Shown in pieces: positions 16,276-24,243 of a stretch of DNA of 64,000 bases (position 1 is the first letter of the stretch; each line of letters starts with the position of its first letter). A model generated the notes under the pieces. It was given only the letters and a program-made list of their open reading frames with translations, was not told the DNA's origin and did no database searches. Source of the stretch: Pseudomonas crudilactis (GTDB taxonomy: Bacteria; Pseudomonadota; Gammaproteobacteria; Pseudomonadales; Pseudomonadaceae); contig NZ_WXVV01000022.1 of assembly GCF_013433315.1 (NCBI RefSeq), forward strand, positions 60,368-124,367, written 5' to 3'. The translations under genes were made by a program, and so were the position numbers.

Positions 16276-16857
16276 ATGTCGTGGATGCCACCCCAGCATG
16301 ACCTGTTGTCGCCGATCACCGGCGACGACGGTTCGCAGATCGAAACGATCCAGCTCAAGCCACTGTTCTACGCCGCGCAAAAAGAAGCGCTGGAACGCGC
16401 CGGCGATGACGAAGACGATCAGTTCTTCGAACTGGCCCTGCTCGCCACCGGCCTGTCGGTCAAGGAACTCGACCAGCTCAAGCGCCCGGACTACGTGAGC
16501 ATCGCCCAGTACGTGCATGAGATGTCGACCCAGCCTGCGTCGTACTTTCTCGAGCAGGTCGAAGACGCGGAAAAATCCGCCGATCCCGATCAGATCCAGC
16601 TGCTGCAACCGCTCGCCGTGACCGGCCGCACCGTGACCTCGCTGAGCCTGGAAATGCCCGTGCTGCGCGCCACCAAAGTGATGAAGAAACTGAAAACGGC
16701 CAAGGAACGCGCCGAGTTCATCACCGCCCATTGCACCGGCCTGATGATCCCCGATCTGGCCCTGATGACTGTTCCGGACTGGACTCAATTGCAGGTGCGC
16801 ATCGACGATTTTTTAAACCAGCCGGCGGCCTACTTTCGGAACGCGATATCGAAGTAA
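16276..16857 (+). CDS. Tail assembly chaperone, P2 gpE-like (short product)
   Basis: 193 residues from ATG 16276 (AAGGAAT site; an in-frame start at 16216 falls within the REPIN end and is rejected). It has the gpE-type pattern (IQLKPLFYAAQKEALERAG, LALLATGLSVKELDQL, and KERAEFITAHCTGL). gpE and its frameshifted extension bind the tape measure and recruit tube subunits during assembly. It is longer than P2 gpE, with an N-terminal domain duplicated in feel: both halves contain a hydrophobic LATGL/HCTGL motif, each followed by a D-x-L/P-x-L segment. It reads through the slippery site and stops 42 bases later. Confidence 0.8.
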   Translation: MSWMPPQHDLLSPITGDDGSQIETIQLKPLFYAAQKEALERAGDDEDDQFFELALLATGLSVKELDQLKRPDYVSIAQYVHEMSTQPASYFLEQVEDAEKSADPDQIQLLQPLAVTGRTVTSLSLEMPVLRATKVMKKLKTAKERAEFITAHCTGLMIPDLALMTVPDWTQLQVRIDDFLNQPAAYFRNAISK

Positions 16858-16979
16858 TCCTCGATATCGTCCCGCTCATTTACCCGGTAAGTGAAGCGGA
16901 GATTCTGGAATGGGACGCCGAAAAGGCGTTGCGCCGCTACGACATAGCGATCACTCGCCTTGGCGTAAAACAGGAGTAG
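16276..16979 (+). CDS. Tail assembly chaperone fusion (gpE + E' by -1 frameshift)
   Basis: At 16809-16815 the zero frame reads GAT TTT TTA, giving the -1 slippery heptamer T-TTT-TTA. After the slip, translation continues in the -1 frame (KPAGGLLSERDIEVILDIVP) for 54 more codons to the TAG at 16977-16979, making a product of about 234 residues. No start codon or ribosome site of its own explains the extension frame, and its sequence (PVSEAEILEWDAEKALRRYD) is protein-like. P2 E/E' and lambda G/GT use the same strategy. The extension ends seven bases before the tape measure start. Confidence 0.85.
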
Positions 16980-16986
16980 AGCGGCA

Positions 16987-19374
16987 ATGGCAGAAACAAG
17001 GTATTCGCCAATGCTGGCCAGCGCGAACAGCAGCGTCGGGTTCAGCAACACTGGCTTGGCAGGTGAGAAGTTCACATTCGACGTTATCGCCAATCCACTG
17101 GCGGAGTTGAAGCTCGCGGTCGTGACCGCCAGTCAGGACATCCGGTTATTGATCAAGGAGCAGATCAAGCTTCGGGAAGTCATGGTCGCGCTGCAATCGC
17201 TGTCGAAGGCCGGTTCGCCAACGTCGGCGCCAGTAAGTGCGCCGAAGTCAAAACTCACGGCCGAGATCGAACAGCGTCAGCCTCCCGCGTTTCTGCAGTC
17301 GACCATGGCGCTTCAAACGGCCATGGCCAGGCTAAAACAAGTGCCGGGCATGGACGGCGATCTCAAGAGCATGGCGATCGCCAACCTGGCAATGGCCGGT
17401 GAAAAAACGGTGGCGGGCAGTGGTGCGACTGCGGTTAGCCTGGCCGAGGTCGAATATGCAGCGGGCAAATCCGGGGTAGGTGCCAATCTCACTGGCGACG
17501 CCAAGGAACAGGAACTGCTGGATTTCGGCCGTGATGCCGCCACGAACGCGACAGCGTTTGGCATTGAACTGAAAGCCGCTGGAGAAATGCTGACGGTCTG
17601 GAGAACCTCGCTCAAGCTCGATCGCGCGCAGGCTCAAAGCTTGGCCGACGCCAGTATTCATCTCGGGAAGAATTCGCTGAAAGCGACCGCAGCCGACATT
17701 GGCTCGGTGGTACAGAGCTCTGGCGAAACAGGAGTCGCGGCGGGTATTGCACCTGAGCAACTGGCTGCTCTTGCGGCCGCTTTGCTCAACGCAGATGTGG
17801 GCACGTCTGGCGCCGCTACATCGGTGAAAAGCATCAGCGCTGCGCTGGCCAAAGGTGCCAAAGGCTCGGTCGCCGAGCGTGCCGCCTGGGCAACACTTGG
17901 ACTCCAGCCGGACAAGCTCACCGAGGATGTACCGCAAACCGTTTTCAAAGCGCTCGAGGCTCTCAAACAAAAGTCGGTGAGCCAACAATCGGCACTGATC
18001 AAGACATTGTTCAACGGTGACGAAGGCGTCAGCAAACTGCTGGAGAAACCGCAGGATGTCGACAAGACATTTGCGTTGCTGACCGCGAGAAAACCGCTAG
18101 ATCCACAGACCGAGTTGCTGAAGACGCTGTCGACCGGCAGCGACGGTTTGCATCAGTTGATGGCGAAACCTGCTGAAACGACGTTCTCGCCGGTTCCCCT
18201 TCAAGGACCGACCCACAGCACCGAGCCGCAATACAAAGGTGCGGTGCAGAGGTCAGCCGATCCGGCTGGCGGCAGTCCTCAGCAAAGCTGGAACGCTTAC
18301 GACGCCAGTAGAAACCGTTTGGCGACAGCGGTCGCTCCGGATGCGCAAACGCTGGACTCGCTCACCAATACATTGAACTGGGCGGCGGAAAAAGCCGAGG
18401 CGAACCCGAAAGTCGCCACGTCTCTGACTATTGCGGCGGCGGGGCTTACGGCGTTTGTGGGGGCGTTGCTTACAAAGGTCGCCGACAATTTCGTTGGCAA
18501 GCTTGTGAAGGGCATCGCAACGAAACTGCCGAAGGGACTTGGCAAATGGATTGCGGATATCGATGTTGCCGGCGATAGCGGTAAACCCGTTGAAAACTCG
18601 ACTTTTGATGAACCCGATCCGAAAAAGCCCACCCAGAGAAAGGGTGGAGGCCTGAAACCACGCAGGGTGAGCCTCGGTTCTTTGAACAAGCGAAAGAGCC
18701 ATCAACCACTGATTGGTTCCGGCAGCTCTGCAGCTCGCAATCCTCTCATTCGCCAGACCTCAGCGTGGCCCGCAAGCATGACGGCATTCGCCGGCTCATC
18801 GGGCGCCAGCCCAATGCCCGCTGCGCGGCTGTCCGGCTCCTACGCCAAGGCCGGCGCGCTGCTGGCCAAAAAAGCGCCGCCGCTGCGCTTGCTCAGCGCA
18901 GGTTATGAACTGGTCAATGGTGTGATGCACGGGGACACGCGTTCAGTGGTGTCATCCGGTGCTTCGTTGGCCGGGTCTTCAGCGGGCGCCGCTGTCGGTG
19001 CCGCGCTTGGCACGCTGATTCTGCCTGGCGTGGGTACTGCAATTGGCGGGTGGCTCGGAAGCATGGCGGGGGGAGCCATCGGTGAGTCGCTGGGCGACAA
19101 ACTGGGGACCCAAGCCGATCGTCTCGGCGCGCCTGCTCAGGTCAGCAAGGACCTGATCGCGACCTCGGCGACCTCCGCGATCCCGGCCACCACAGCCGCC
19201 AGCCAGCCTGTCACGTTCAACTCAACGATTCAGATCAATGGCCAGGATCTGGCCAGCGCCCAGGCGCTCGCCAATCTGGTGGTACAAACAACCATGGGGC
19301 AGTTGGGTCAGATCATGCCAACCAATCCCCTCGCCACCCGCCGTGACGCAGCCCTGACCGATGGAGCCGCCTGA
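16987..19374 (+). CDS. Tape measure protein of the P2-like tail (gpT-like)
   Basis: 795 residues, close to P2 gpT. The N-terminal part is helical and Ala-rich, with a TP901-type core (FGIELKAAGEMLTVWRTSL). A hydrophobic stretch near residue 480 (TIAAAGLTAFVGALLT) and a Gly/Ala-rich segment near 655-700 (AGSSAGAAVGAALGTLILPG) look able to insert in a membrane. The length of this protein sets tail length and the C-terminus may act in membrane penetration. It follows the E/E' genes as usual and its stop abuts the gpU start (19374). Confidence 0.9.
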   Translation: MAETRYSPMLASANSSVGFSNTGLAGEKFTFDVIANPLAELKLAVVTASQDIRLLIKEQIKLREVMVALQSLSKAGSPTSAPVSAPKSKLTAEIEQRQPPAFLQSTMALQTAMARLKQVPGMDGDLKSMAIANLAMAGEKTVAGSGATAVSLAEVEYAAGKSGVGANLTGDAKEQELLDFGRDAATNATAFGIELKAAGEMLTVWRTSLKLDRAQAQSLADASIHLGKNSLKATAADIGSVVQSSGETGVAAGIAPEQLAALAAALLNADVGTSGAATSVKSISAALAKGAKGSVAERAAWATLGLQPDKLTEDVPQTVFKALEALKQKSVSQQSALIKTLFNGDEGVSKLLEKPQDVDKTFALLTARKPLDPQTELLKTLSTGSDGLHQLMAKPAETTFSPVPLQGPTHSTEPQYKGAVQRSADPAGGSPQQSWNAYDASRNRLATAVAPDAQTLDSLTNTLNWAAEKAEANPKVATSLTIAAAGLTAFVGALLTKVADNFVGKLVKGIATKLPKGLGKWIADIDVAGDSGKPVENSTFDEPDPKKPTQRKGGGLKPRRVSLGSLNKRKSHQPLIGSGSSAARNPLIRQTSAWPASMTAFAGSSGASPMPAARLSGSYAKAGALLAKKAPPLRLLSAGYELVNGVMHGDTRSVVSSGASLAGSSAGAAVGAALGTLILPGVGTAIGGWLGSMAGGAIGESLGDKLGTQADRLGAPAQVSKDLIATSATSAIPATTAASQPVTFNSTIQINGQDLASAQALANLVVQTTMGQLGQIMPTNPLATRRDAALTDGAA

Positions 19375-19757
19375 TGAAACAACAAATGGCATTAGGCAGC
19401 TTCATCTTCGGCCTCTCGCGCCAATTTGCGTACCACTCGTTGTTGCGCAAGTCCGATGGCGGCTGGAGCGAAATACAGATCCTCACCAGCAAACCGAAAT
19501 CCAGCCAGACCGGCCAGAAGCCGGAAACCCTGACCATCACCGGCAAGTCGATGTACGCCGTGGCCATGGATCGGCTGGATGAATTGCGCGCCTTGCAGGC
19601 ACTGCGCATACCGCTGCCATTGATTGACGGCATCGGTCGCAATTGGGGTCTGTGGCGGATCAACAACGTTCAGGAAACCCAGACCCAGATCATCGATGAC
19701 GGTACGGCGATGGTCGTCGATTGGGTCATCGAATTGGCGGAGTTCAACAATGCGTAA
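19374..19757 (+). CDS. Tail completion protein, P2 gpU-like
   Basis: 127 residues. The family pattern MALGSFIFGLSRQFAYHSL opens the protein and GRNWGLWRINNVQETQT lies in the C-terminal half. gpU is associated with the baseplate hub/tail end in P2. Its start overlaps the tape measure stop by one base and its own end overlaps the gpX-like start by eight bases, so T-U-X-D are co-translated. Confidence 0.9.
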   Translation: MKQQMALGSFIFGLSRQFAYHSLLRKSDGGWSEIQILTSKPKSSQTGQKPETLTITGKSMYAVAMDRLDELRALQALRIPLPLIDGIGRNWGLWRINNVQETQTQIIDDGTAMVVDWVIELAEFNNA

Positions 19758-19962
19758 GGTTCGAAGCGTGGCCGGTGATTCGGTGAATCTGCTGCTCTAC
19801 CGCGAAACCGGGCGCAGCGACGATGCCGCTGAAGAAGCCCTGTGGAAACTCAACCCGACCCTGGCTGAACACGGCCCGGTTCTGCCCGCTGGCATCTGGG
19901 TCGTGCTGCCTGAACTCGACAGCAAACCCGCCGCGATCAAAGCGCTCACGGCTTGGGATTAA
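19750..19962 (+). CDS. Tail protein X (LysM-like), P2 gpX
   Basis: 70 residues with the gpX pattern VRSVAGDSVNLLLYRETGR, then LWKLNPTLAEHGPVLPAGIWVVLPEL, a LysM-like fold. gpX sits in the baseplate hub and may bind peptidoglycan. It overlaps gpU and is followed after nine bases by the gpD-like gene with an AAGGAGG site. Confidence 0.92.
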   Translation: MRKVRSVAGDSVNLLLYRETGRSDDAAEEALWKLNPTLAEHGPVLPAGIWVVLPELDSKPAAIKALTAWD

Positions 19963-19971
19963 GGAGGTTGT

Positions 19972-20997
19972 ATGGCATTGGGTTTTACCCCGGTCGTGCA
20001 GATTTATGGCGCAAACGCGGATCTGCTCAACCAGCGTCTGATCAGTTGGGAACACATTGATGCCGCCGGTATCGAGTCGGATCAACTGACCCTGACCATT
20101 GATCTGGAAGGCCTCGAAGGGCTGCCAAATCTGGGCGGGAAAATCGGCCTGCTGGTGGGTTACCTGGAAATGGAAGAGATGGTCGACAAGGGCCAGTTCA
20201 AAGTCACTCGCCTGACACCGACGCTGTTTCCGTTGCGCCTGACCCTGGTGGCCACTGCAGCGCCTTTCAGCAAGGATGACGAGACCGGCTTCAAGCAGCG
20301 TCGCACCGCCAGTCATGGACCGACGACGCTCGGTCAACTGTTTAGCAAACTGGTGTCGCAACACGGATTTTCATCGCGTGTCGCTGCGGACGTGTCGATG
20401 ATCAAGATCGCCCACGTCGACCAGTCCAATGAAACCGATATGGGCTTTCTGACGCGGCTGGCGAAGAAGTACAACCTGGTCGCCAAACCTTATGGCGATG
20501 CGTATGTGCTGGCGCGGCCTGGGCAGGTCAAATCCATCTCGGGGCAGAAACTGCAGGATGTGACGTTGTCGGTCACCCACGACAATCGTCCCGGCGATCA
20601 CGCCTTCATCAGCGCCACGCTGGAAGAGGCCGCCCGCGAACAGGCCAAGGGCTGCAAGACCTGTTTTGTCGATGCGGTTACAGGCGTTTTGCATTGGGTC
20701 GAGACGGGACTTGCGCCGTTCAAGACCATCCGCCAGAAGCAACCCAATGAAGCCGACGCCATTGCCGTGGGCGAAGGCGAAGTGCGCAAAATGCTCCGGC
20801 AAAAGTACAAGGTGAAGCTCACCTGCCCCGGCGATCCGCGACTGGCCGCTGAAGGCCTGGTGCTGCTCGATGATACCTGGCCGGATTTCATGCGCGGACG
20901 CTGGTCGATCGACAAGGTCACCGCCAGCGGCAATCGCGAGAACAGCTATCGCTGCCTGATCGATGCCAGCTGCCTCGATCCAAAGGCTGAAGACTGA
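19972..20997 (+). CDS. Baseplate hub protein, P2 gpD-like (late control D family)
   Basis: 341 residues. Early segments VVQIYGANADLLNQRLISWE and LTLTIDLEGLEGLPN are typical of the gpD/late-control family, which builds the central hub joining tube and spike. The centre carries the MGFLTRLAKKYNLVAKPYGD module and the C-terminus RWSIDKVTASGNRENSYRC. It is the last gene of the P2-like tail. A REPIN follows, then the Mu-like module, so the join between the two tail types lies at about 21000-21140. Confidence 0.92.
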   Translation: MALGFTPVVQIYGANADLLNQRLISWEHIDAAGIESDQLTLTIDLEGLEGLPNLGGKIGLLVGYLEMEEMVDKGQFKVTRLTPTLFPLRLTLVATAAPFSKDDETGFKQRRTASHGPTTLGQLFSKLVSQHGFSSRVAADVSMIKIAHVDQSNETDMGFLTRLAKKYNLVAKPYGDAYVLARPGQVKSISGQKLQDVTLSVTHDNRPGDHAFISATLEEAAREQAKGCKTCFVDAVTGVLHWVETGLAPFKTIRQKQPNEADAIAVGEGEVRKMLRQKYKVKLTCPGDPRLAAEGLVLLDDTWPDFMRGRWSIDKVTASGNRENSYRCLIDASCLDPKAED

Positions 20998-21020
20998 TCT
21001 CTCAACACCACAAATCCCTT

Positions 21021-21109
21021 GTAGGAGTGAGCCTGCTCGCGATTGCGGTGTGTCAGTCACCATCGATTCTGACTGTAAGTCCGCTATCGCGAGCAAGCTC
21101 ACTCCTACA
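21021..21109. repeat. REPIN (GTAGGAGTGAG type) between the two tail modules
   Basis: GTAGGAGTGAGCCTGCTCGC at the left and TATCGCGAGCAAGCTCACTC at the right form an inverted pair about 90 bases long. It sits exactly at the junction of the P2-like and Mu-like blocks. Confidence 0.93.
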
Positions 21110-21147
21110 TGAGTCCTGCGGTAACTCCCACTATTTGGAACACCCCC

Positions 21148-21732
21148 ATGAAGATCACCCCGATCCTCACGCAACTGCGTGGGCAATGCCCTGGCCTTGC
21201 CAATCACATTTCGGTGGGTGTCGATCTGGCGCTGCTACAAGGCAACCCGGATCTGCCGACACCCTCGGCCCACGTGCTGCCACTGGCTGACTTGGCGAGT
21301 GAAAGCACCACCCAAAACCTCACCACCCAACCGATCCGCGACCGCTTCGAAATCGTCCTGGCGCTTGACGCAACCGACGCTACAAAAGCGCTGGATCTGT
21401 TGCACGACCTGCGCGCCGAACTGTGGCGCGCGCTGGTGGGGTTCAAGCCGGACAACGACTACAGCGCCATCGTCTATGACGGCGGCGAAATGGTCTCGAT
21501 CAACAGCAGCCGCGCCTTCTACCGGCTGCGTTTTTTTGCCGAGTTCCAGCTCGGCCGCAATCTGCCAAGTCAGCCTGCGGAGAGTTGGCACGAACGTGAA
21601 CTGGACGGTTTGTCGTCCTTTACCGGGGCCACCGTGCGGGTCGATGCGATCGACCCGGCCGACCCCAACCTGAAACGCCCGGGCCCCGATGGGCGCGTGG
21701 AAATGACTTTCTCTGGAGACGTAACCCCATGA
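21148..21732 (+). CDS. Tail terminator-like protein, Mu gp37 type
   Basis: 194 residues from ATG 21148 (first in-frame start after the REPIN). The pattern QPIRDRFEIVLALDATDATK, then ALVGFKPDNDYSAIVYDGGEMV and RAFYRLRFFAEFQLGRNL, is that of the Gp37/Gp68-like proteins before DUF2635 and the sheath in Mu-like tails. It probably ends tube growth. Its stop overlaps the next start by four bases (ATGA). Confidence 0.78.
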   Translation: MKITPILTQLRGQCPGLANHISVGVDLALLQGNPDLPTPSAHVLPLADLASESTTQNLTTQPIRDRFEIVLALDATDATKALDLLHDLRAELWRALVGFKPDNDYSAIVYDGGEMVSINSSRAFYRLRFFAEFQLGRNLPSQPAESWHERELDGLSSFTGATVRVDAIDPADPNLKRPGPDGRVEMTFSGDVTP

Positions 21733-21908
21733 GCAATCGCATCACCGTACTGCCGGCCGAAGGCCGTGTCGTACCTGACCCAGAGGCGGGCGATCTGCTG
21801 CCGCTGGAAGGCCGTGAAGTGCTGGACAGCGCCTGGTGGCGCCGACGTCTGGCCGACGGCGATATCACCCTCAAAACCGCACCAGCCAAACAAAAGGGAG
21901 CCAAATAA
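21729..21908 (+). CDS. DUF2635 small tail protein (Mu gp38-like)
   Basis: 59 residues: MSNRITVLPAEGRVVPDPEA, then LPLEGREVLDSAWWRRRLADGD and a Lys-rich end. The R-x-V-P-D-P and D-x-x-W-x-R-R-L-x-D-G-D signature is that of DUF2635, always found directly before Mu-type sheath genes. The gene is too short and too tightly packed to be missed by context: it overlaps the preceding gene by four bases and the sheath by one (TAATG). Confidence 0.88.
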   Translation: MSNRITVLPAEGRVVPDPEAGDLLPLEGREVLDSAWWRRRLADGDITLKTAPAKQKGAK

Positions 21909-23404
21909 TGGCGATCGGATTCAGCAACATCCCCGCGGACATTCGTGTACCGCTGTTCTATGCCGAAATGGACAACTCGGCCGCCAATAGCGCGAGTTCG
22001 ACCCTGCGTCGTTTGATCGTCGCTCAGGTCAACGACAACATTGCCCCGACCGAAGTCGGCAAACTGGTTTTGGTCTCCAGCGTTGCGCTGGCCAAGAGCA
22101 TCGGCGGCCAAGGCTCGATGCTCGCCTCGATGTACGAGACCTTCCGCAAGGCCGACCCGATCGGTGAGATCTGGTGCCTGCCGCTGCACAACGCCGAAGG
22201 CGCGATCGCCAAAGGCGTGCTGACCCTGACCGGCACCGCCACTCAGGCTGGCGTGCTCAATCTGTATGTCGGCGGCGTGCGTGTGCAAGCCACTGTGGTC
22301 AACGGTGCCACTGCGGCACAAGCGGCCACCGCCCTGGCGCAGAAAATCAACGCTACCGCCGACCTGCCGGTGAGCGCTGCGGCTGCCGAAGGTGTGGTCA
22401 CCCTGAACGCCAAATGGACGGGCGACAGCGGTAACGACATCAGCCTGCAATTCAATCGCCTGGGCAAGAGCAACGGCGAAGACACCCCGGTCGGCCTGAC
22501 CACTGCGATCACTGCCATGACCGGCGGCGCCGGCGTGCCGGATCAGGTTGACGCGATTGCCGCACTGGGTGACGAGCCGTTCGAATTCATCGCACTGCCA
22601 TGGTCCGATCTGTCGACGCTCAACACCTGGCAAGCGGTCATGGACGACAGCACCGGTCGCTGGTCGTGGGCCAAGCAACTGTTCGGTCACGTCTACAGCG
22701 CCAAACGCGGCACTGTCGGCACTCTGGTTGCTGCCGGCCAGGCACGCAATGACCAGCACATGACCATTCAGGCGCTGGAACCGGGCGTTCCGCAACCGTT
22801 CTGGGTGCAAGCTGCCGCACTGGCTGCACGCACCGCGGTGTTCATCTCCGCCGATGCCAGCCGTCCGACCCAAAGCGGCAGCCTGCCGGGCGTTGATCCG
22901 GCGCCGGCCAGCGAACGCTTCACCCTGACCGAGCGTCAGTCGCTGCTCAACTACGGCATTGCCACTGCGTACTACGAAGGCGGTTACGTGCGCATCCAGC
23001 GCTCGATCACTACCTACCAGAAAAACGCTTACGGCCAGGCCGACAACTCCTACCTGGACAGCGAAACCATGCACCAGTCGGCGTTCATCGTGCGCCGTCT
23101 GCAAAGCGTGATCACCAGCAAATACGGTCGCCACAAACTGGCTTCCGACGGCACCCGTTTCGGCGCCGGCCAACCGATCGTGACGCCAGCGACCATTCGC
23201 GGTGAGCTGATCGCGCAGTACGCCAAGCTCGAACTGGAAGGTCATGTGGAGAACGCCGAGCTGTTCGCCGAGCACCTGATCGTCGAGCGCGACGTGCAGG
23301 ACCCGAGCCGCGTGAACGTGCTGTTCCCGCCGGATTACATCAACGGTCTGCGTGTGTTCGCGCTGCTCAACCAATTCCGTCTGCAGTACGACGACGCGGC
23401 TTGA
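21908..23404 (+). CDS. Contractile tail sheath, Mu gpL-like
   Basis: 498 residues, near Mu gpL length and much longer than the P2-type sheath at 14424. The start MAIGFSNIPADIRVPLFYAE is diagnostic of gpL-type sheaths. The middle region (residues about 100-180) is the inserted protruding domain and the C-terminus has GRHKLASDGTRFGAGQPIVT and VLFPPDYINGLRVFALLNQF. With a second, unrelated sheath gene in the same locus, the cell can build two different contractile particles. Confidence 0.95.
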   Translation: MAIGFSNIPADIRVPLFYAEMDNSAANSASSTLRRLIVAQVNDNIAPTEVGKLVLVSSVALAKSIGGQGSMLASMYETFRKADPIGEIWCLPLHNAEGAIAKGVLTLTGTATQAGVLNLYVGGVRVQATVVNGATAAQAATALAQKINATADLPVSAAAAEGVVTLNAKWTGDSGNDISLQFNRLGKSNGEDTPVGLTTAITAMTGGAGVPDQVDAIAALGDEPFEFIALPWSDLSTLNTWQAVMDDSTGRWSWAKQLFGHVYSAKRGTVGTLVAAGQARNDQHMTIQALEPGVPQPFWVQAAALAARTAVFISADASRPTQSGSLPGVDPAPASERFTLTERQSLLNYGIATAYYEGGYVRIQRSITTYQKNAYGQADNSYLDSETMHQSAFIVRRLQSVITSKYGRHKLASDGTRFGAGQPIVTPATIRGELIAQYAKLELEGHVENAELFAEHLIVERDVQDPSRVNVLFPPDYINGLRVFALLNQFRLQYDDAA

Positions 23405-23430
23405 TCCGCGCGTTTGACGGCAAGTTTTCA

Positions 23431-23456
23431 GCCCACCGCGCGTGGGCTTTTTTATT
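23431..23456 (+). terminator. Intrinsic terminator between the Mu-like sheath and tube genes
   Basis: GCCCAC and GTGGGC arms around CGCGC, followed by TTTTTTA. It would reduce expression of the tube relative to the sheath unless antiterminated. Confidence 0.75.
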
Positions 23457-23471
23457 CAAGGGAGTAACACC

Positions 23472-23819
23472 ATGGGTCAACTGATTGCAGGCACCTGCTA
23501 CGTCAAAGTCGACGGCGCACAACTGACCATCAATGGCGGCTGCGAAGCCCCGCTGATGGCGGTCAAACGCGAAACCGTCGTACCCGGCTTCTACAAGGAA
23601 ACCGACATCGCGCCGTCGTTCAAAGTGACCGCGCTGCACACCGCCGACTTCCCGCTGAAGAAGCTGATCGAAGGCACCGATATCACCGTCACTTGCGAAT
23701 TCAGCAACGGCAAAGTCTACGTGCTGGCCGGTGCGTATCTGGTTGAAGAACCGGTCTCCAAAGGCGATGACGCCACCATCGAACTGAAATTCGAAGGCAT
23801 CAAGGGGACCTGGCAATGA
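23472..23819 (+). CDS. Tail tube protein, Mu gpM-like
   Basis: 115 residues from ATG 23472 (AAGGGAG site). The pattern GTCYVKVDGAQLTINGGCEAP, then RETVVPGFYKETDIAPSFK and IELKFEGIKGTW, is that of gpM-type tube subunits. It polymerises inside the gpL-like sheath. Its stop overlaps the following chaperone start by four bases. Confidence 0.92.
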   Translation: MGQLIAGTCYVKVDGAQLTINGGCEAPLMAVKRETVVPGFYKETDIAPSFKVTALHTADFPLKKLIEGTDITVTCEFSNGKVYVLAGAYLVEEPVSKGDDATIELKFEGIKGTWQ

Positions 23820-24112
23820 GCGGCGCCGTGAAGCTTCAGGTTGCGATCGAAGCTCACGGCGAGCCCCTGACCGAACTCGTCCTGCGCCGTCCGACGGTGC
23901 AGGAGGTGCGAGCGATCAAGGCGCTGCCGTACAAGATCGACAAGAGCGAAGAAGTCAGCCTCGACATGGACGTGGCGGCCAAATACATCGCCGTGTGCGC
24001 CGGCATTCCGCCGTCGTCGGTCAACCAGTTGGACCTGGCTGACCTCAATGCGCTGAGCTGGGCCGTTGCGAGTTTTTTCATGAGTGCGGCGTCGGCGCCA
24101 TCACCGACCTGA
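23816..24112 (+). CDS. Tail assembly chaperone, Mu gp41-like (short product)
   Basis: 98 residues. VELVLRRPTVQEVRAIKALP-like wording (here LVLRRPTVQEVRAIKAL) and DMDVAAKYIAVCAGIPPSSV match the Mu gp41/gpE tail assembly chaperone group. It contains the slippery site 33 bases before its stop. Short and frameshifted forms together load the tape measure. Confidence 0.85.
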   Translation: MSGAVKLQVAIEAHGEPLTELVLRRPTVQEVRAIKALPYKIDKSEEVSLDMDVAAKYIAVCAGIPPSSVNQLDLADLNALSWAVASFFMSAASAPSPT

Positions 24113-24243
24113 TTGCCGTCGCCTATGACCTGGCCTGGTTCTGGAAGGTTGACCCCGAACAGATGATGGCCAGGCCACTGGATGTGCTCCGCGAATCGCT
24201 GGAGCACGCGCAACGGATCAATGCGATGCAGCAGGTGCAGTGA
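23816..24243 (+). CDS. Tail assembly chaperone fusion (gp41-gp42-like, -1 frameshift)
   Basis: The zero frame at 24071-24079 reads AGT TTT TTC, giving the slippery heptamer T-TTT-TTC at 24073-24079. Shifting to -1 continues with HECGVGAITDLIAVAYDLAW for 54 codons to the TGA at 24241-24243, a product of about 142 residues. That stop shares a base with the tape measure ATG (TGATG). Conserved -1 frameshifting at this place is known for Mu and most long-tailed phages; here both tail modules retain it with different seventh bases. Confidence 0.85.

Noticed and set aside
21620..23374. Long open frame (584 codons) on the minus strand opposite the Mu-like sheath
   Set aside because: It is a GC-driven shadow of the gpL-like sheath gene, with His/Gln/Arg-rich low-quality sequence and no domain.
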